Assembly (NCBI GenBank): GCA_028564675.1
Contig: JAOVVO010000448.1
Coordinates: 1-64,000 of the forward strand
Direction: 5' to 3'
From: Onchocerca lupi
Taxonomy: Eukaryota > Nematoda > Chromadorea > Rhabditida > Onchocercidae
DNA length: 64,000 bases
Below, one piece after another: positions 13,076 through 24,530 of the stretch. Position 1 is the stretch's first letter. Each line of letters begins with the position of its first letter. The translations under genes and the position numbers were made by a program. The notes under the pieces were generated by a model. It made no database searches. It had not been told where the DNA came from and saw only the letters and a list, made by a program, of their open reading frames with translations.

Positions 13076-13950
13076 AAATGGAAATTTAAATTTACACAAG
13101 TGTTTATCACTTTCGACTTACGCATCTATCTTTTCGAACTTCCCGAAATAAAAGAAAATTTTATTAATAAATATAACTAATTGGTATAAATTGCCATTAA
13201 TTGAATAACAAAAAGTAATCAAAAAATAAATTAAATTAAATGAAATTGATTCGGTATAATTAAAACTATATTAATAGGTGTATTTTTGAACTTTGAGTTT
13301 TACACAACACAAAATGAACAATTAAATGGAGATTAAATTTAAACAAGTGTTTATTACTTTTGATTTATGCATCTATCTCTTCAGAACTTCCGGTAAGACA
13401 GAGAAATTTATTGGAATAATATTAATCTTTGAACTTCAAATTTTACACAACGCTTAACGTAACATTCACTGATCAGTTAGCTATGTTAAAGTGGAAATAT
13501 CCCCGTTTTTCGCTGGTAATTAAGATTCATTATTAATTAAAACTTGCTGAAAAAACAAAATATTTAAATATCTAGCAATTCTTTGGATTCTATCTTCTGA
13601 TAATACAAAACTAAAGTTAGCTTTGAATCGATCTTCTAAAAAAAAAAAAAAAAAGTCGTAATGTCAACTGTCACCTCATTTCAATCATTTCCTAATTGAA
13701 TCTTCAGATAGTAGATAAACTAAGAAAAACTTTCAAAATTTTAACTAGAATATTTACCTTGAAGATTTCTATATATTCTAATAAAAACTATTAACTAACT
13801 CTTCCCCATTCTTGACCCAAATGTTAACTATTACTTCATTTCAGTCATTTTCTAATAGAATCTTCAGGTAGTAAAAGAATTAAGGAAGTCTTCAAAATTT
13901 TATTTAGAGTATTCACCTTGAAGATTGAAGATTCCTATATATTTTAATCA
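13076..13950. repeat. Two sets of local direct duplications
   Basis: Set one: about 70 bases at 13076-13144 recur at 13321-13394 (shared CAAGTGTTTAT, GCATCTATC, AACTTCC). Set two: about 125 bases at 13657-13781 recur at 13820-13947 (shared CATTTCA-TCATTT, GAATCTTCAG, TTCAAAATTTTA, CACCTTGAAGATT). Both are diverged, so the duplications are old. Confidence 0.65.
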
Positions 13951-15027
13951 ACTATCATTAATCGACAATCCCTTTCCCATTCTCAACAAATGAAAAACAC
14001 TTTTCGTAAATTCCAAATTACAACAAAATCTTTTCCTATCTTCAAAGCGATTAGGATGAGTAAAGGCAGAACAATTTTCGGCATTTTTATTTTTTCGCAT
14101 TTTGGCATATTTGATTGCTCGTTTTGTTCACTGCTTTGTACCATCTTTTTTTACTTGCATTACATTGAAAACTGGGAGATTCGATCTTTCGGAACTTGAA
14201 TACTTTTAGTATAAATCTAATTTAATCCTTGTATGAGATATAAAACATTTTAGAAAGTGATTTTAGTGCAAATCTAATTTAATTTCTAAATAAAGTATGA
14301 AATATTTTAGAAATGTCTATGCCGAATGAAAATAGTTCTGATGGTATTTCAAAATCAGTAATTTAAATGATAAATCATTAGTAACAGATAAGTATCATTT
14401 AATATCAGAATAATACCAGCAATATGAAAATTGATTGAAAAAGAAAGGGAAATACAAGAACGAATAGCAAGAATGATTTTAGAAAATATAAATTAATTTT
14501 AAAAAATTGAAAGAAATTTAAAGAAAATGACATCATTGGGAAATATTGTGAAGCATTACAGCAAGATTACTAATTATGAAAATTATTTATGGCACAGGAT
14601 TTCTGAAAAAATAATACAAATGATATAAATGAGCTGATCATCCAAGATAAAATGAACAAAATAATCAGTAAAAGGGTACTATTGTAATTCTACTCCTACT
14701 ATGTATTGACTCAACATATCCATTTATTATATTCACGCGTTGAATTGATCCAGGATAGAATGATAACAATGATCAGCGATCTTGATATAATGATATTACT
14801 TTTATTACACATGAAACTTTCGTAAGACAATCGGCCATTCGTTTAGTGATAGGCAAAAAGAAAGCTCTTACTTTGTGAACTACAATATAAAATTCCGTAT
14901 TCAAAATAAAAGAAAAAAAAACAAAAGAAAAATCTTATGACTTTGTATCGGACCTGAAAACTTATTAATTTCACGTATTTAGTGCCGTTTATTAGTAATA
15001 ATCTATCAGAAATTAAGGCTAATTTAT
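13951..15027. other. AT-rich region without recognisable gene
   Basis: The plus-strand open frame at 13990-14199 is Phe/Ile-rich, has no recognisable motif and no clear splice context, so I do not call it. Otherwise AT-rich DNA without structure. Confidence 0.4.
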
Positions 15028-15117
15028 TAATTAAAAATTTAGAGAAAAGTATAATAATATAGATGTTTTTTGTTCTGAGACAAACAGTTCCATATTAACG
15101 GGGCTTATAGAGTTATT

Positions 15118-15201
15118 ACAGTCTATACAATAATTTATTGTACCAATTCTTTTGTCCTTGTGTGACGGTAGGTAGGTAGGTAGGTAGCCTATATAGACTG
15201 T
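15118..15201. repeat. 10-bp inverted repeat enclosing a (GGTA)5 tract
   Basis: ACAGTCTATA at 15118-15127 is the exact reverse complement of TATAGACTGT at 15192-15201. The enclosed segment contains five tandem GGTA units at 15167-15187. It lies at the edge of the bacterial-like fragment and differs in composition from the surroundings. It may be an intergenic stem-loop carried in with the bacterial DNA, but that is inference. Confidence 0.6.
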
Positions 15202-15340
15202 CCTATTCTTAATCTTTGCAGGAGCCTTTACACAAAAACTTTTCTAATACCATTTCAAAAACGTGCTTTATCTGGTATTCATAATAATTATAAGGGGGCG
15301 AAATGTGTAAAAGCAGTTCTTTTCATCGAGCTTATAGGAC
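15188..15340 (+). pseudogene. Possible second bacterial-like coding remnant (opposite strand)
   Basis: On the plus strand the frame stays open through this segment and reads SLYTKTFLIPFQKRALSGI, then HNNYKGAKCVKAVLFIELI, before running antisense into the permease remnant. The composition is closer to bacterial protein than to random AT-rich frames. I do not recognise the family. The minus strand is also open over part of the segment, so this may be chance. Its position next to a permease remnant in the other orientation would fit a mosaic of rearranged endosymbiont DNA. Confidence 0.25.
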
Positions 15341-15482
15341 TATACATGCCATATGGAGCTAGGCTAATTGGAAGCATGAAAATTCCGGGGCCAATTTGAC
15401 TACTGACGACTAAGGCAAAGACAGCCAAAAAACCCATTTTATCTGACACAATGTTTTCTGATTCTAGTAAATAGATTAACAA
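15288..15482 (-). pseudogene. Wolbachia-like amino-acid permease N-terminus (APC family), fragment
   Basis: Minus-strand translation gives a short leader, then KMGFLAVFALVVSSQIGPGI and FMLPISLAPYGMYS. This is the first transmembrane segment of APC-superfamily amino-acid transporters (consensus ...S-x-I-G-S-G-I-F-x-L-P...), in the form typical of Rickettsiales/Wolbachia permeases with LAPYG after TM1. Similarity ends after about 45 residues (near 15335); the frame then runs into unrelated residues and a stop at 15288. A full permease has 10-12 helices and 400 or more residues, so this is a remnant. There is no intron, and GC is higher than in flanking DNA. Recognition rests on motif memory, not a search. 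An alternative is contamination or misassembly, but the piece is embedded in nematode-like repeats. Confidence 0.65.
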
Positions 15483-15487
15483 TTCTT

Positions 15488-15601
15488 ACCGTTCATGCAA
15501 GTCATTCTGTTGCTCAGTAGCTGGTTCGTGTTTAGGCTTTTCTATTAAATAATCAAAGTCAGCAAAAAATTTATTTGCAAGCAGTGTAAAGGTGCATACT
15601 T
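15488..15601 (-). pseudogene. C-terminal remnant of a bacterial-like gene upstream of the permease
   Basis: Just upstream of the permease remnant (minus strand) an open stretch ends in a TAA at about 15488. It includes FTLLANKFFADFDYLIEKPK, then HEPATEQQNDLHER. The stop lies a few bases before the permease frame begins, the spacing expected between neighbouring bacterial genes. The family is not recognised. Codon composition and lack of introns match the permease fragment, so both probably arrived as one piece of endosymbiont DNA. The 5' part is missing: the frame is closed by TAA near 15602. Confidence 0.45.
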
Positions 15602-15619
15602 AATTTCATTCTGTTTCAG

Positions 15620-16014
15620 CTTTTTCAGATTGTGAGTCACTTTTTTTTAAACCGTAAAATTTGAAAAAGAAAAGTTTTTTAATCGTAAAGAAAATTTTAA
15701 ACTGTTACAACTGCTTTAATTAATGCACTTTTATCAAGTGATCCTACGCGTTTAACAAAGTGATAATTGCAAAAACAATCAAATCTTTCTTAAGAATTAA
15801 CGAAATCCTAGTAAAGGGAATTAAAACCGAAACTTCTAAATTCAATTAGTTTAAAGTATGGGGATTCAAACTGAAATATCGATAATAACTTTGAAAGAAA
15901 TATTTAGGCATATAATCATTGTTACAAATCTTGCAACTTTTCCAAAATTAAAATTCTTCTTTTAATACATTTAAACTACATAGCTAAATTTGTCTCTTTT
16001 TCTTCAAAATACAA
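15620..16014. other. AT-rich region without recognisable gene
   Basis: AT-rich DNA beyond the bacterial-like fragment. No gene, repeat or further bacterial similarity seen. Confidence 0.4.
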
Positions 16015-16925
16015 AATTAATTAAAAATCCAAACAATAAAACAATAAACAATATGTATTAATGGCATTCGACAAATAAATTAATCATTAAGTCAATTTTT
16101 TTTCAAAAATTAAACGGAAAAAAGAATCAAAAAAGGAAAAAAACTTAATCTTTCTCTTTCAAAAATCGAATATTTAAACAATTTTAAAAGTTAGCAATGA
16201 AAACAATAAACAATAAGTGTTAATTGGCATTCGATAAGTTATAAGCTAAATGATAAAATTTAATTTCCCAAAGAATCGGAGAAAAAAACGACAATTTTTC
16301 TCTCTCAATAGTGAATGCCTTTTCTCTCTTAATGTTAGTTTTTCCTTTTTTTTTTTTTGTCCTAACAATTCAAAACTATTTGATAAGAAAATAAAATTCA
16401 CAAAATTTCGATTAACAGAAGACAAGTGGAAAAGATCGAATATTTAACGAAAATTTTAAAAGTCAGCAAATAAAACAATAAATAATAGATATGAAAAGCA
16501 CTCGATAAGTATAAAGCTAATCCATTAAGCTTAATTTTTCAAAAAAGAACCGAAAAAAAAAAAGGGAAAAAACGAATTAATCTTTCTCTTTTTCGAAGAC
16601 CGATGTCAATTTATGTGCAAAATATTCCGTTTTCAAAAAAAAAAAAAAAAATTTTTTTTAGTATTCCATTACTTTTCTAGTACCAATTCCTTTTTCTCTC
16701 TCCTTCAGACCATTCATTTCTGACATTTCCCGAGTTGCTGCCTTTTTTCTGTTTTCAATATTCGTTACATCGATGGTTGATGACAAATAATAAATGAATG
16801 TCTTTTTCTCTAAATGTTTGCTCTTCCCTTTTTTTTTCTCCTAACAATTTGCAAAATTATTTCGTAAGAAAACAAAATTCACAAAATTTCGATTAACAAA
16901 AGATAAATGGAAAGAAGTAAATAGC
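16015..16925. repeat. Local duplications (three copies plus a pair)
   Basis: Three diverged copies, at about 16018-16100, 16165-16255 and 16436-16545, share AACAATAAACAATA, GGCATTCGA-AA and AAGCTAAT. A further pair, about 16305-16430 and 16797-16920, shares TCCTAACAATT, ATTCACAAAATTTCGATTAA and GAAAAC. The plus-strand open frame at 16250-16447 lies inside these copies and is not a gene. Confidence 0.6.
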
Positions 16926-17149
16926 TGCTAAATCCAAAGCTCAACTTTTGCTTACACAACAAAAACAGTGACTTCTCATGTCGAGAATTTCAGTGATTGA
17001 TTAGAGAAGGAAGATATCTTCTATCTATAATTTACCATAATATGAAAGAGATTGGTAAAACTTGAATGCTATTAGAGAAAAGATATAGAAATATTACTTA
17101 GAGAAAAGGTACCAAAAAAAAAAAATTGCTAAAAGAGAAACATTATATT

Positions 17150-17585
17150 ATAATCACCTATTTATCAATCATACTGCAGGAAAAATCCCGCTTTACTTAT
17201 CACTTAGCGAGGGAAATATTTGTTTACCATCATCCACTTCTCATTTGTTGAAAGAGAAATATTATTTCGTTTATTATCGTTTGTTTACTCGAAAAGAAAT
17301 ACACTTTACTTATTACTACTTATTAATCACTTACTGGAGGAGAAATGTTACTTCGTTTACTATCACCAGTTTATCATTTACTGCATGGAAAACATCATTT
17401 CATCTATTACCACTTACTTATTAGTTATTGAAAGAGAAATACTTCTTACTATTACTTTCTTATCACTTAGTGAAAGAAAAATACTTTATTAACTCCATTC
17501 ATAACTTATTAGAGAAGAAACGCTGCTCCGTTCACTATCGCTTGTTTGTCGTTCATAATTATTATCATTTGCTGAAAAGAAAGTA
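17150..17585. repeat. Diverged minisatellite, ~45 bp unit
   Basis: About nine imperfect copies of a unit like GAGAAATATTACTTCGTTTA followed by CTATCACTTGTTTATCACTTACTG. The open frame at 17220-17492 (plus strand) is a by-product of the repeat: Tyr/Leu/Ser-rich with repeated ERE segments. Confidence 0.7.
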
Positions 17586-20060
17586 TTATTTATATCCATC
17601 GTTCTGAAGAATGAAAAGAATTGGAAAATGATGAAGAAAAACCGGAAATTTTGCCGGAAATTAGTGAACAGATAAATTTATTGAAGAAGGAAAATGGATA
17701 ACTGGATAAGACCCAGCCAAAACAGGCACAGATAACAGGCCTACCAAAAAATAAATAGCCTCTAAGACTAGATACTGGATTATATTAAAATAAAACGGTT
17801 TCGAAATAATATTTGCAAATAAGTAAATAATTCATATTTAACATTAAAGGCATATTCAAATCAACTTATCATTCATTTCTTATCATATCATTTAATATGA
17901 GATACCAAAGCTATTATATTATAGCTTTATTTTTCTAGTTATTACTATTTCGACTATGTGAAGTATGAAAATAAATTAGATTAGATGAACAAAATACTTA
18001 AATTTAGATTTGAAGTATTGAAATATGACAAACAATGCTATCGTCCAAGTGATATTCGTAAGAATCGTAGAATAGTTTTAAAAAAAGAAAAAAAAAAAAA
18101 ACGAACTATTCTACTTTCTTTCCGAATGGTTGTTTTCTTTTTCTTTTTTTTTTTTTTTTTTTTAGCTTTTAAAATCTGTCCATTAATTATTTGGGGATAG
18201 TTTTCCGTTAATTTTGAGTCGTTAAACTTGCTTTTTTTTTAAAATAGCTGTAAAAAATTTACAATAATGCCTGCTTCATAAATACATATACATGTGTTGA
18301 ATCACTGGATGAATATAGAAACTAATTAGTTAATTATAGGCTTATTTCAAAATAGTTTAACAAAAGAAAAAGTGTGCCGTTGCAAAAGCTTTTGCTACAA
18401 GTAATGATAAATGTAATAATGCATAAGATGAATTCTCTAAATTTCGTAAAATGAACTGAAAATGCCATAAGTGCCATTCATTATTCAATTCTATCCGAAA
18501 AATTCATCCAAAAACTTGCTTTATCTATCTTTCTTTATATCCTATTTTTTTTTTTTCTGTGAAATATTACAACTAAACATTTTGCTTTTTACTGATTTAC
18601 CCAAAATATTAAACTTACCGAAAAAAAAATTAAGCATTCTGTTTTTATGGATTTATCTGAAATATCAAACTCATCAACTGACTGTAATTATAATATATGA
18701 GTAATGTCCTCAACAACAAAAATGGCGAATAGAAGAATGAACAATATCAAGTGATGGACATATCAGTAACAATAAAACCCAACGATTGAGGTTAATTGAG
18801 CTGAATGAACGCAATATGCCAGATCTTATCAGTTATCTTTTCATCAATATTATCATTTGGTGGCAATACGCCACAATTTATTAACTACCATTTCCTGATG
18901 ATAGGTCCAAATTCTTAATGTACAAGAGAGAAAAAATAAAATATTACCTCTACAGTATAGTATAGCAATGATCAAATAATGTACAATAATGATACTATAT
19001 TTGAAATTTATTTAGACTAATTTTTCAAAAAATTCCAAACTTATTTTTTCCGAATGATGAAGTAGAAGATTAAATTTTAAAAAAGTTAATGAGTTGAAAT
19101 GATGAAAGTAATTAAATATCGACTTTCCATTTAGGCAAACTATTTTAACAAAGAGAATTAACTATCGTCGAATATTAAATGAATATATAGGAACTGTATT
19201 CAAGTATCTTGAAAGCCTGGCTATAATGGCAAACAGAAAGAAGCAAAATAGCCAAGAGAATGATTATAATTTGAAAGTATAGAAGTCGAAGTCCAAACAT
19301 TGATTCATAATTAAATTATCTGCAGCGGTTAGTATATTTTTCCGGAAATTTCCTTATGAAAAAGAGTTGATATGCTAACTTCACTAATTTTTAATTTTTT
19401 CAATTCAAATATTTATTCTATTTCGGAACAGGAACCGATGATCTTAATCTTCTTTTGGAAAATTAGGGATAAATAACGCAGAAACATTTTTCTTTTGTTC
19501 TTCACAGAGGCACAATCTGTACTAAATTAAAATTTTTATTGATTTGTATCAGCTAATTATTTATCAGTTTATAATAACTTAAAAAAGATAACGAAGCAAA
19601 TTAAAAATGCATTGCTTGAAAACTTTCAGTTACAATGCAAAATTTTTTCTTTCAGGAATAATTCATGAGTCATTTAATTTTTCAAGGTCATTAAGGTCAT
19701 ATTATAAGTTTGAACGAAGCATTTAACATCATGTAACACTAACTATTCGATGATTTGTCGTCGGAAATTCCTTTTTTGTTTTCTTTAAAAGAGAAAAAAT
19801 ATTATAAAATGAAAAGTAAATTTAAATTTGAAGAAGAAGGGATCATCAAAGGGATGTTATTCATCCTTCATCTTCCAATGATGGCACGATAAATCGGATG
19901 AAGATGAACGGATTAAATTTCGCTTAAATTTCAGATCTCTCACTAATCTCTATTCAACTAAAACCTTCACTATAATCGTGTTACAAATTCGATATTTGAT
20001 ATTATATACCGATATTTTTATTCTAGATTATTCATGTTTACTTAAAATATTGAGCAGACG
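17586..20060. other. AT-rich region, no gene supported
   Basis: Contains poly-T runs near 18140-18164 and 18545-18557 and Phe/Lys-rich open frames (17985-18200, 18471-18704, plus strand) that arise from homopolymers. A short CAGCCAAAACAGGCACAGATAACAGGCC patch sits near 17715-17740. No gene supported. Confidence 0.4.
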
Positions 20061-20360
20061 TTTAAAATGATAGTAATACTTTTTTTCTCCTTAGATTAAT
20101 AACACAAGTATCAAACAAATAAATAATTTCTTTAATTCATCTAAAATTTTTTGGGATAGAGAAGATAAATATATAATAAAAGATATGATAAATGACAAAT
20201 TATAGATACTTTTATCTCTTCTCCTCTTAAATTAATGACAAAAATATCAAAGATATAAATAATTTTTTAAATTATTTATCTCAAAACTTTTTAGCATTAT
20301 TAGAGATAGTAAAGATTAATTGGTATAATAAAAGATATGGTTAATAACAAGTTGTAAATA
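20061..20360. repeat. Pair of ~135 bp direct repeats
   Basis: About 20066-20195 and 20210-20356 share TCTCC-T-AGATTAAT, CAAGTATCAAA, AAATAATTT and the string ATAATAAAAGATATG. Copies are diverged; noncoding. Confidence 0.55.
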
Positions 20361-21384
20361 ATTTATTCAGCTTGCAAAATTCAATTAGAAAAATTAGGTC
20401 AGAATTAAATTACCTTACACAGTAAAAGTAAACGATAAAAGTTGCAAATGCTCGAAAATATTTTTAAAATTGAATCTTTCAAATCCAACCAAATGAATAG
20501 CATTTATCAAATAAATCTGAAGATATCATCTGAGATGCCAACTTTTGAAAAAACAGAAGAATAATTTCAAAATCTCAAGTAACCAATCCATTTCATTTAA
20601 GCAATTAATATTGTATTAAAGTTAAAATTAACTTTTCTCCTGAAAATTCGAATGAAATCGGAATTAGTAAAAATACAATAAAAAGATAATTCAGACGCTT
20701 CTAACGTCTGAAAACCAAATACTACCAGCATTTTTAGAAGAAAGTGAAAAATAATCAATAAATGAAGCCAAGTTTAATGAAAGTTTTTTTCTTGAATCAG
20801 AACAAATTATCCGTTGAAACAGAAATGACAAAAGAAAAGAAAAAAAGAAGTTATATAAATAGGATGAGGAAAAAGTCGTAATAAAAATAAAATCATATAA
20901 GAAATATGAACTTTATATTACAACACATCATCAATCTTATCGCCCTCTTCTGCTTCAATGAATAAATCTTAAATTTGCTCTTCTAACTTATTTTCTGAAA
21001 TTTGAAAAGGACCAGAGATAAATAAAAGAAAAAAAAACAGAAGAGAATCCTTTTCTCAGTTAAATTAATCTTTTTAAAATAGAATATGATATGATAAAGT
21101 CTCTTGGGTGTAGCATTTGATTCCTATGCTGAAATGCTTGGCTATTTGATTCATATTCATCATTTGGCCAATTTATCAGTTCAAAATATCAAGCATTCAT
21201 TAACATTCATAATCAAGCTTATATTAGTTCAGCGAAAAATTTTATCACATTTTGTAATCTTAAATTTTCAGCCAAACAAACGATATAAATGTTTGAGCAG
21301 AATAAATAATGGTGTAAAAATGAAACAAAATCAATGAAAGAAGGAGCAATTCCTGCTGGAATTCAATGGATCATTTCATTTTCG
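20361..21384. other. AT-rich region, no gene supported
   Basis: The plus-strand open frame at 21104-21337 (MGVAFDSYAEMLGYL...) has a fairly balanced start but no splice or homology support. The rest shows nothing. Confidence 0.35.
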
Positions 21385-21735
21385 GGATAATTTGAAAAAA
21401 AAAAAAAAAAAAAGAAATTTGACTATTCTTGAAAATACGTATACTTAAAGAAAGAAATGGTTCAATTTGTTTGAAATGATATTTTAATTGATAATAACAT
21501 GAATGTGTGGAAGTTTTAATAAATCAATAATTTATGGAAAAGCATCCGAGATTATTTGAAAAAAAAAATAGAAAAGAAAGAAGAGAAACTTGACTATTAC
21601 AATACACTACAATAAGAAATACTAATATTAGACATATTTTAACATTTAAAATGATGCTTTAGATATATTATAATATGAATATAAACAATAATGGGCAAGT
21701 TCTAAAGAATAAATAATTCATGAAAAAGTATATTT
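21385..21735. repeat. Pair of ~165 bp direct repeats
   Basis: Copies at about 21385-21540 and 21555-21735 share TTTGAAAAAAAAA, AAACTTGACTATT, AAGAAA, AAAATGAT, and end in AATAAAT-AATTCATG-AAAA. Diverged, noncoding. Confidence 0.55.
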
Positions 21736-22685
21736 CAATATGATTAAATAATCAATGATCACATTGACATAAAGCAAACAAAATTTTTAATAAATAAATA
21801 AATTAAAACGGGAGTGAAAAATGATATGTGTGAGTGTGGAAAATTTGCAAATTAAAAATGGAAAAATGAGAACGAATGAAAAGTAAAATAACAAACTTGA
21901 CATAATTGAATAATCAATTTAATCAATAAAAGTATTGAAATTAAATAATAAATGAATATTGTGAAAATTTTCTTGAAAATATATTTCATAATCAATCGAT
22001 ATATTGAGCAATAAAATTGATATTCTAGTTGGATAGAAGAATTGATTGAATTGGTTACACAAATAGGTTGAAAAGTTCAGGATATTGCTAGTCGTCGCTA
22101 GGTGGGCATTTTCATTTTCAAAATTTTACAACCAATCTCAATCGATGCCGCTTGCTTTCCTCTCACATAAATATCATAGAATAGTGGTAGTAATAGTATA
22201 GTAGTGTCGTACTAATAGTCGTAAAATTTGTGATATTATCTTCAAGCTCAACTGTCCATGTGTCACATCTATACCGATCAATACCATTAAAGATTAATTT
22301 TATAATTAAATGCAATCTCGAAATAAATATTAAGTTAATGTTCAAAATCAAAATTTCTTAATCTTATCAGTATTTATTGCGTATCATTTGCGTAATAATT
22401 TCCTGATATCAAACAATCTTTTCATCATAATTTCCATCAAATAATCTACCAATCATAACAAAATAATTTCATCCCGCTTTAGCAACCAGTGACATGATCA
22501 GTCCATAAAAACTGCTAAAATGATGACCGCTATTGCAATTGCAATACGATAACAATGATGCATCGCTGCAATGTTGAAAATGATATAGTAAGTGATGCAG
22601 CTGCAGCTGCAATCAGTATGGCGATGATATGGTGGTAGCAGTGTGACCATCTGCATATGACATAAAGCCGTAAAATGGCACTATT
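21736..22685. other. Region without supported gene; GC rises near 22.55 kb
   Basis: Mostly AT-rich. Around 22550-22680 GC increases and the plus strand reads MMHRCNVENDI followed by a GTAAGTGA donor-like sequence, then an Ala-rich run. This could be a first exon or a regulatory patch, but nothing downstream supports it. Confidence 0.3.
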
Positions 22686-22689
22686 CTCT

Positions 22690-22765
22690 TTCTTCTTCAT
22701 CTTCTTTCCTCTCTCTCCCTCTCCTCCCCTCTCTTTCCCTCTCTCTCTTTCTCTCTTTTATTGTC
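22690..22765. repeat. CT-rich low-complexity tract
   Basis: About 75 bases of almost pure pyrimidine (CTCTCTCCCTCTCCTCCCCT...). It directly precedes the purine-rich array at 22.85-23.45 kb, so the two together form a strand-asymmetric block. Confidence 0.8.
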
Positions 22766-22849
22766 ATCTTCCCGCTCGGAATTGAGAAATTCAAATTTTT
22801 GAACAGTGTGTCAAACAATGATAACCATTAAATCCAATGAAAGGTGTAC

Positions 22850-23450
22850 ATTCTTTTCAAATGCTTCCCTTCCAGAGAAAAGGGGCGAAGAAAAATTAGT
22901 CCTGAAAAGAAATAGGGAGAATTGTACCAGGAAAAAGAGAGAGAATTGATCCGGAAAAAATAAGGAAAATTGACTTAGAAGAAAAATCCGGAAAAGAGAT
23001 AAAACTGATTTTGAAGAAAAAGTATGAAAAAGGTAAAGAAAATTGATCTGAAAGTGATCCTAAAAAAAGAAGAAACGAGAATTGATCCTTAAAAAGGTTA
23101 GGGAGAATTGATCCAAAAAAGATAAGGAGAAGACTGATCGTGAAGGAAGGATGAGAATTGATTCTTAAAAAGGATGGGGAGAATTAATCGTAAAAAAAGT
23201 GAGGAAAAGATTAGTCCGGAAAAAGATAGGAAGAAGATTGATCCGATATAAAAGCAAGAAGAAGATTAATCCGGCAAAAATAAGGTGAATTGACTCGAAA
23301 AAAGTGAAATTGATCTTGAGGAAAAAAAAGGGGGAAGATTGATCCAGAAAAGAGATAAAGGAAATTGGTTTGGAGAAGATAAGTTCGGAAAAAAAGGAGG
23401 AAATGGATGAGAAAAAAGTTTTGAAAAATAATCAGGGTTGATATATTTTT
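22850..23450. repeat. Purine-rich diverged minisatellite, ~32 bp unit
   Basis: About seventeen imperfect copies of GGGAGAATTGATCCGGAAAA plus a short A/G-rich tail. The plus strand is strongly purine-biased throughout. The minus-strand open frame at 23211-23639 comes largely from this array (repeated FF/INLL/DQ motifs) and is not called as a gene. Confidence 0.75.
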
Positions 23451-23789
23451 TGTAGACGGACTTGTCTTAAAATGGGAGAAAGGTGGAAGTATGGAAAGAA
23501 GATATGCAGTAGAAATACAGAAAATGCTGAAAAATCTTGATCCATTTATAGACCAATAAATCAAGTTATTCATTACTTTAAAAATGGAAAATATCCAATT
23601 TTTCCTCGGTCCTTTTGTGTTTTTATGCAAGGAATTCATACCATCTATCGCCTGCTATCCATCACCTGCAGTGATATCAATGATCTGCATAGATATCACC
23701 TGTTTTTTCCTTTTTTGTGTCTCTCTTTTCTTTTACGTAATACATTTTTGTTTTCAAATCGATAAAAAAAGACTGCAAAAATTGTAGCA

Positions 23790-24530
23790 AATACTCTTTT
23801 TCTTCCTTTTTTGATCAATTTATTTTTTAAACTGATAATTATTATCGCTATCATTAATCATTATTAGCATGGTATTGATAGTATATAAAGATTCTGGCAA
23901 ATTGTTGCTGATAATAGATTGTAAAAAATAATCTTTCTTCTTTTTGATTAATTTGCTATTTAAACTTGACAGCTGTTGTTGTTACCATTAATTACTATAA
24001 TTATGATATTGATAGTGCTATATAAATTATAAAAAAATCATTTTTTCGTTTTGATCAGTCTACTATTTCGAGTTGATAACTGTTATCATAATCATAGTAG
24101 TATTGATAATGATAGTATTGTAAGGATTCATGAAAAATAATAATCAAGTGGTACAATGATGATGATAATACTTATTAATGCATCGAAAAAAAAAAAAAAA
24201 ACCTTACAATACTATCTCTATCAATACTACAATGTTAATGATAGTGATAATGTTAATCAAATTTAAATAGCAAATTGATCAAGAAGGAAAAAAAACCAAC
24301 TGTTGCAGTTCATTATTATTTTTAAGTATTATCATCATCAAGTGGTACAATGATGATGATAGTATATAAAAATCTATGCAAATCGTTGATAATAATAAAT
24401 TTAACAAGTGATTAATCGTTCTTTTTTTTAATCAATTTGTTATTTAAACTTGATAACTATTATGACTATCATTGTATTAATTGATAGTGATAATATTACA
24501 AGGATTCATAGACATTGTTGATGATGATAA
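23790..24530. repeat. Repeat block with direct and inverted copies
   Basis: Several copies of a unit containing GATCAATTTGCTATTTAAACT, then GATAACTGTTAT, ATCATTAAT and a GATAGT segment lie head-to-tail (about 23811, 23948, 24050, 24430). One copy is inverted at 24202-24282. A shared CAAGTGGTACAATGATGATGATA occurs at 24145 and 24339. Confidence 0.75.
24051..24282. repeat. Fold-back (large inverted repeat), arms ~75-80 bp
   Basis: Arm 24051-24125 and the reverse complement of arm 24202-24282 match with scattered mismatches and small indels. The outer ends share TTGATCA...CTATTT and the inner ends share GTAGTATTGATA and AGATAGTATTGTAAGG. The loop of about 76 bases includes a poly-A run at 24185-24201. 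Strand inversion within the minisatellite block is the simplest origin. Confidence 0.7.

Noticed and set aside
23211..23639. 142-codon minus-strand open frame (longest minus-strand frame in its area)
   Set aside because: Mostly the translation of the purine-rich minisatellite, read on the pyrimidine strand; repetitive Phe/Leu/Ser content.
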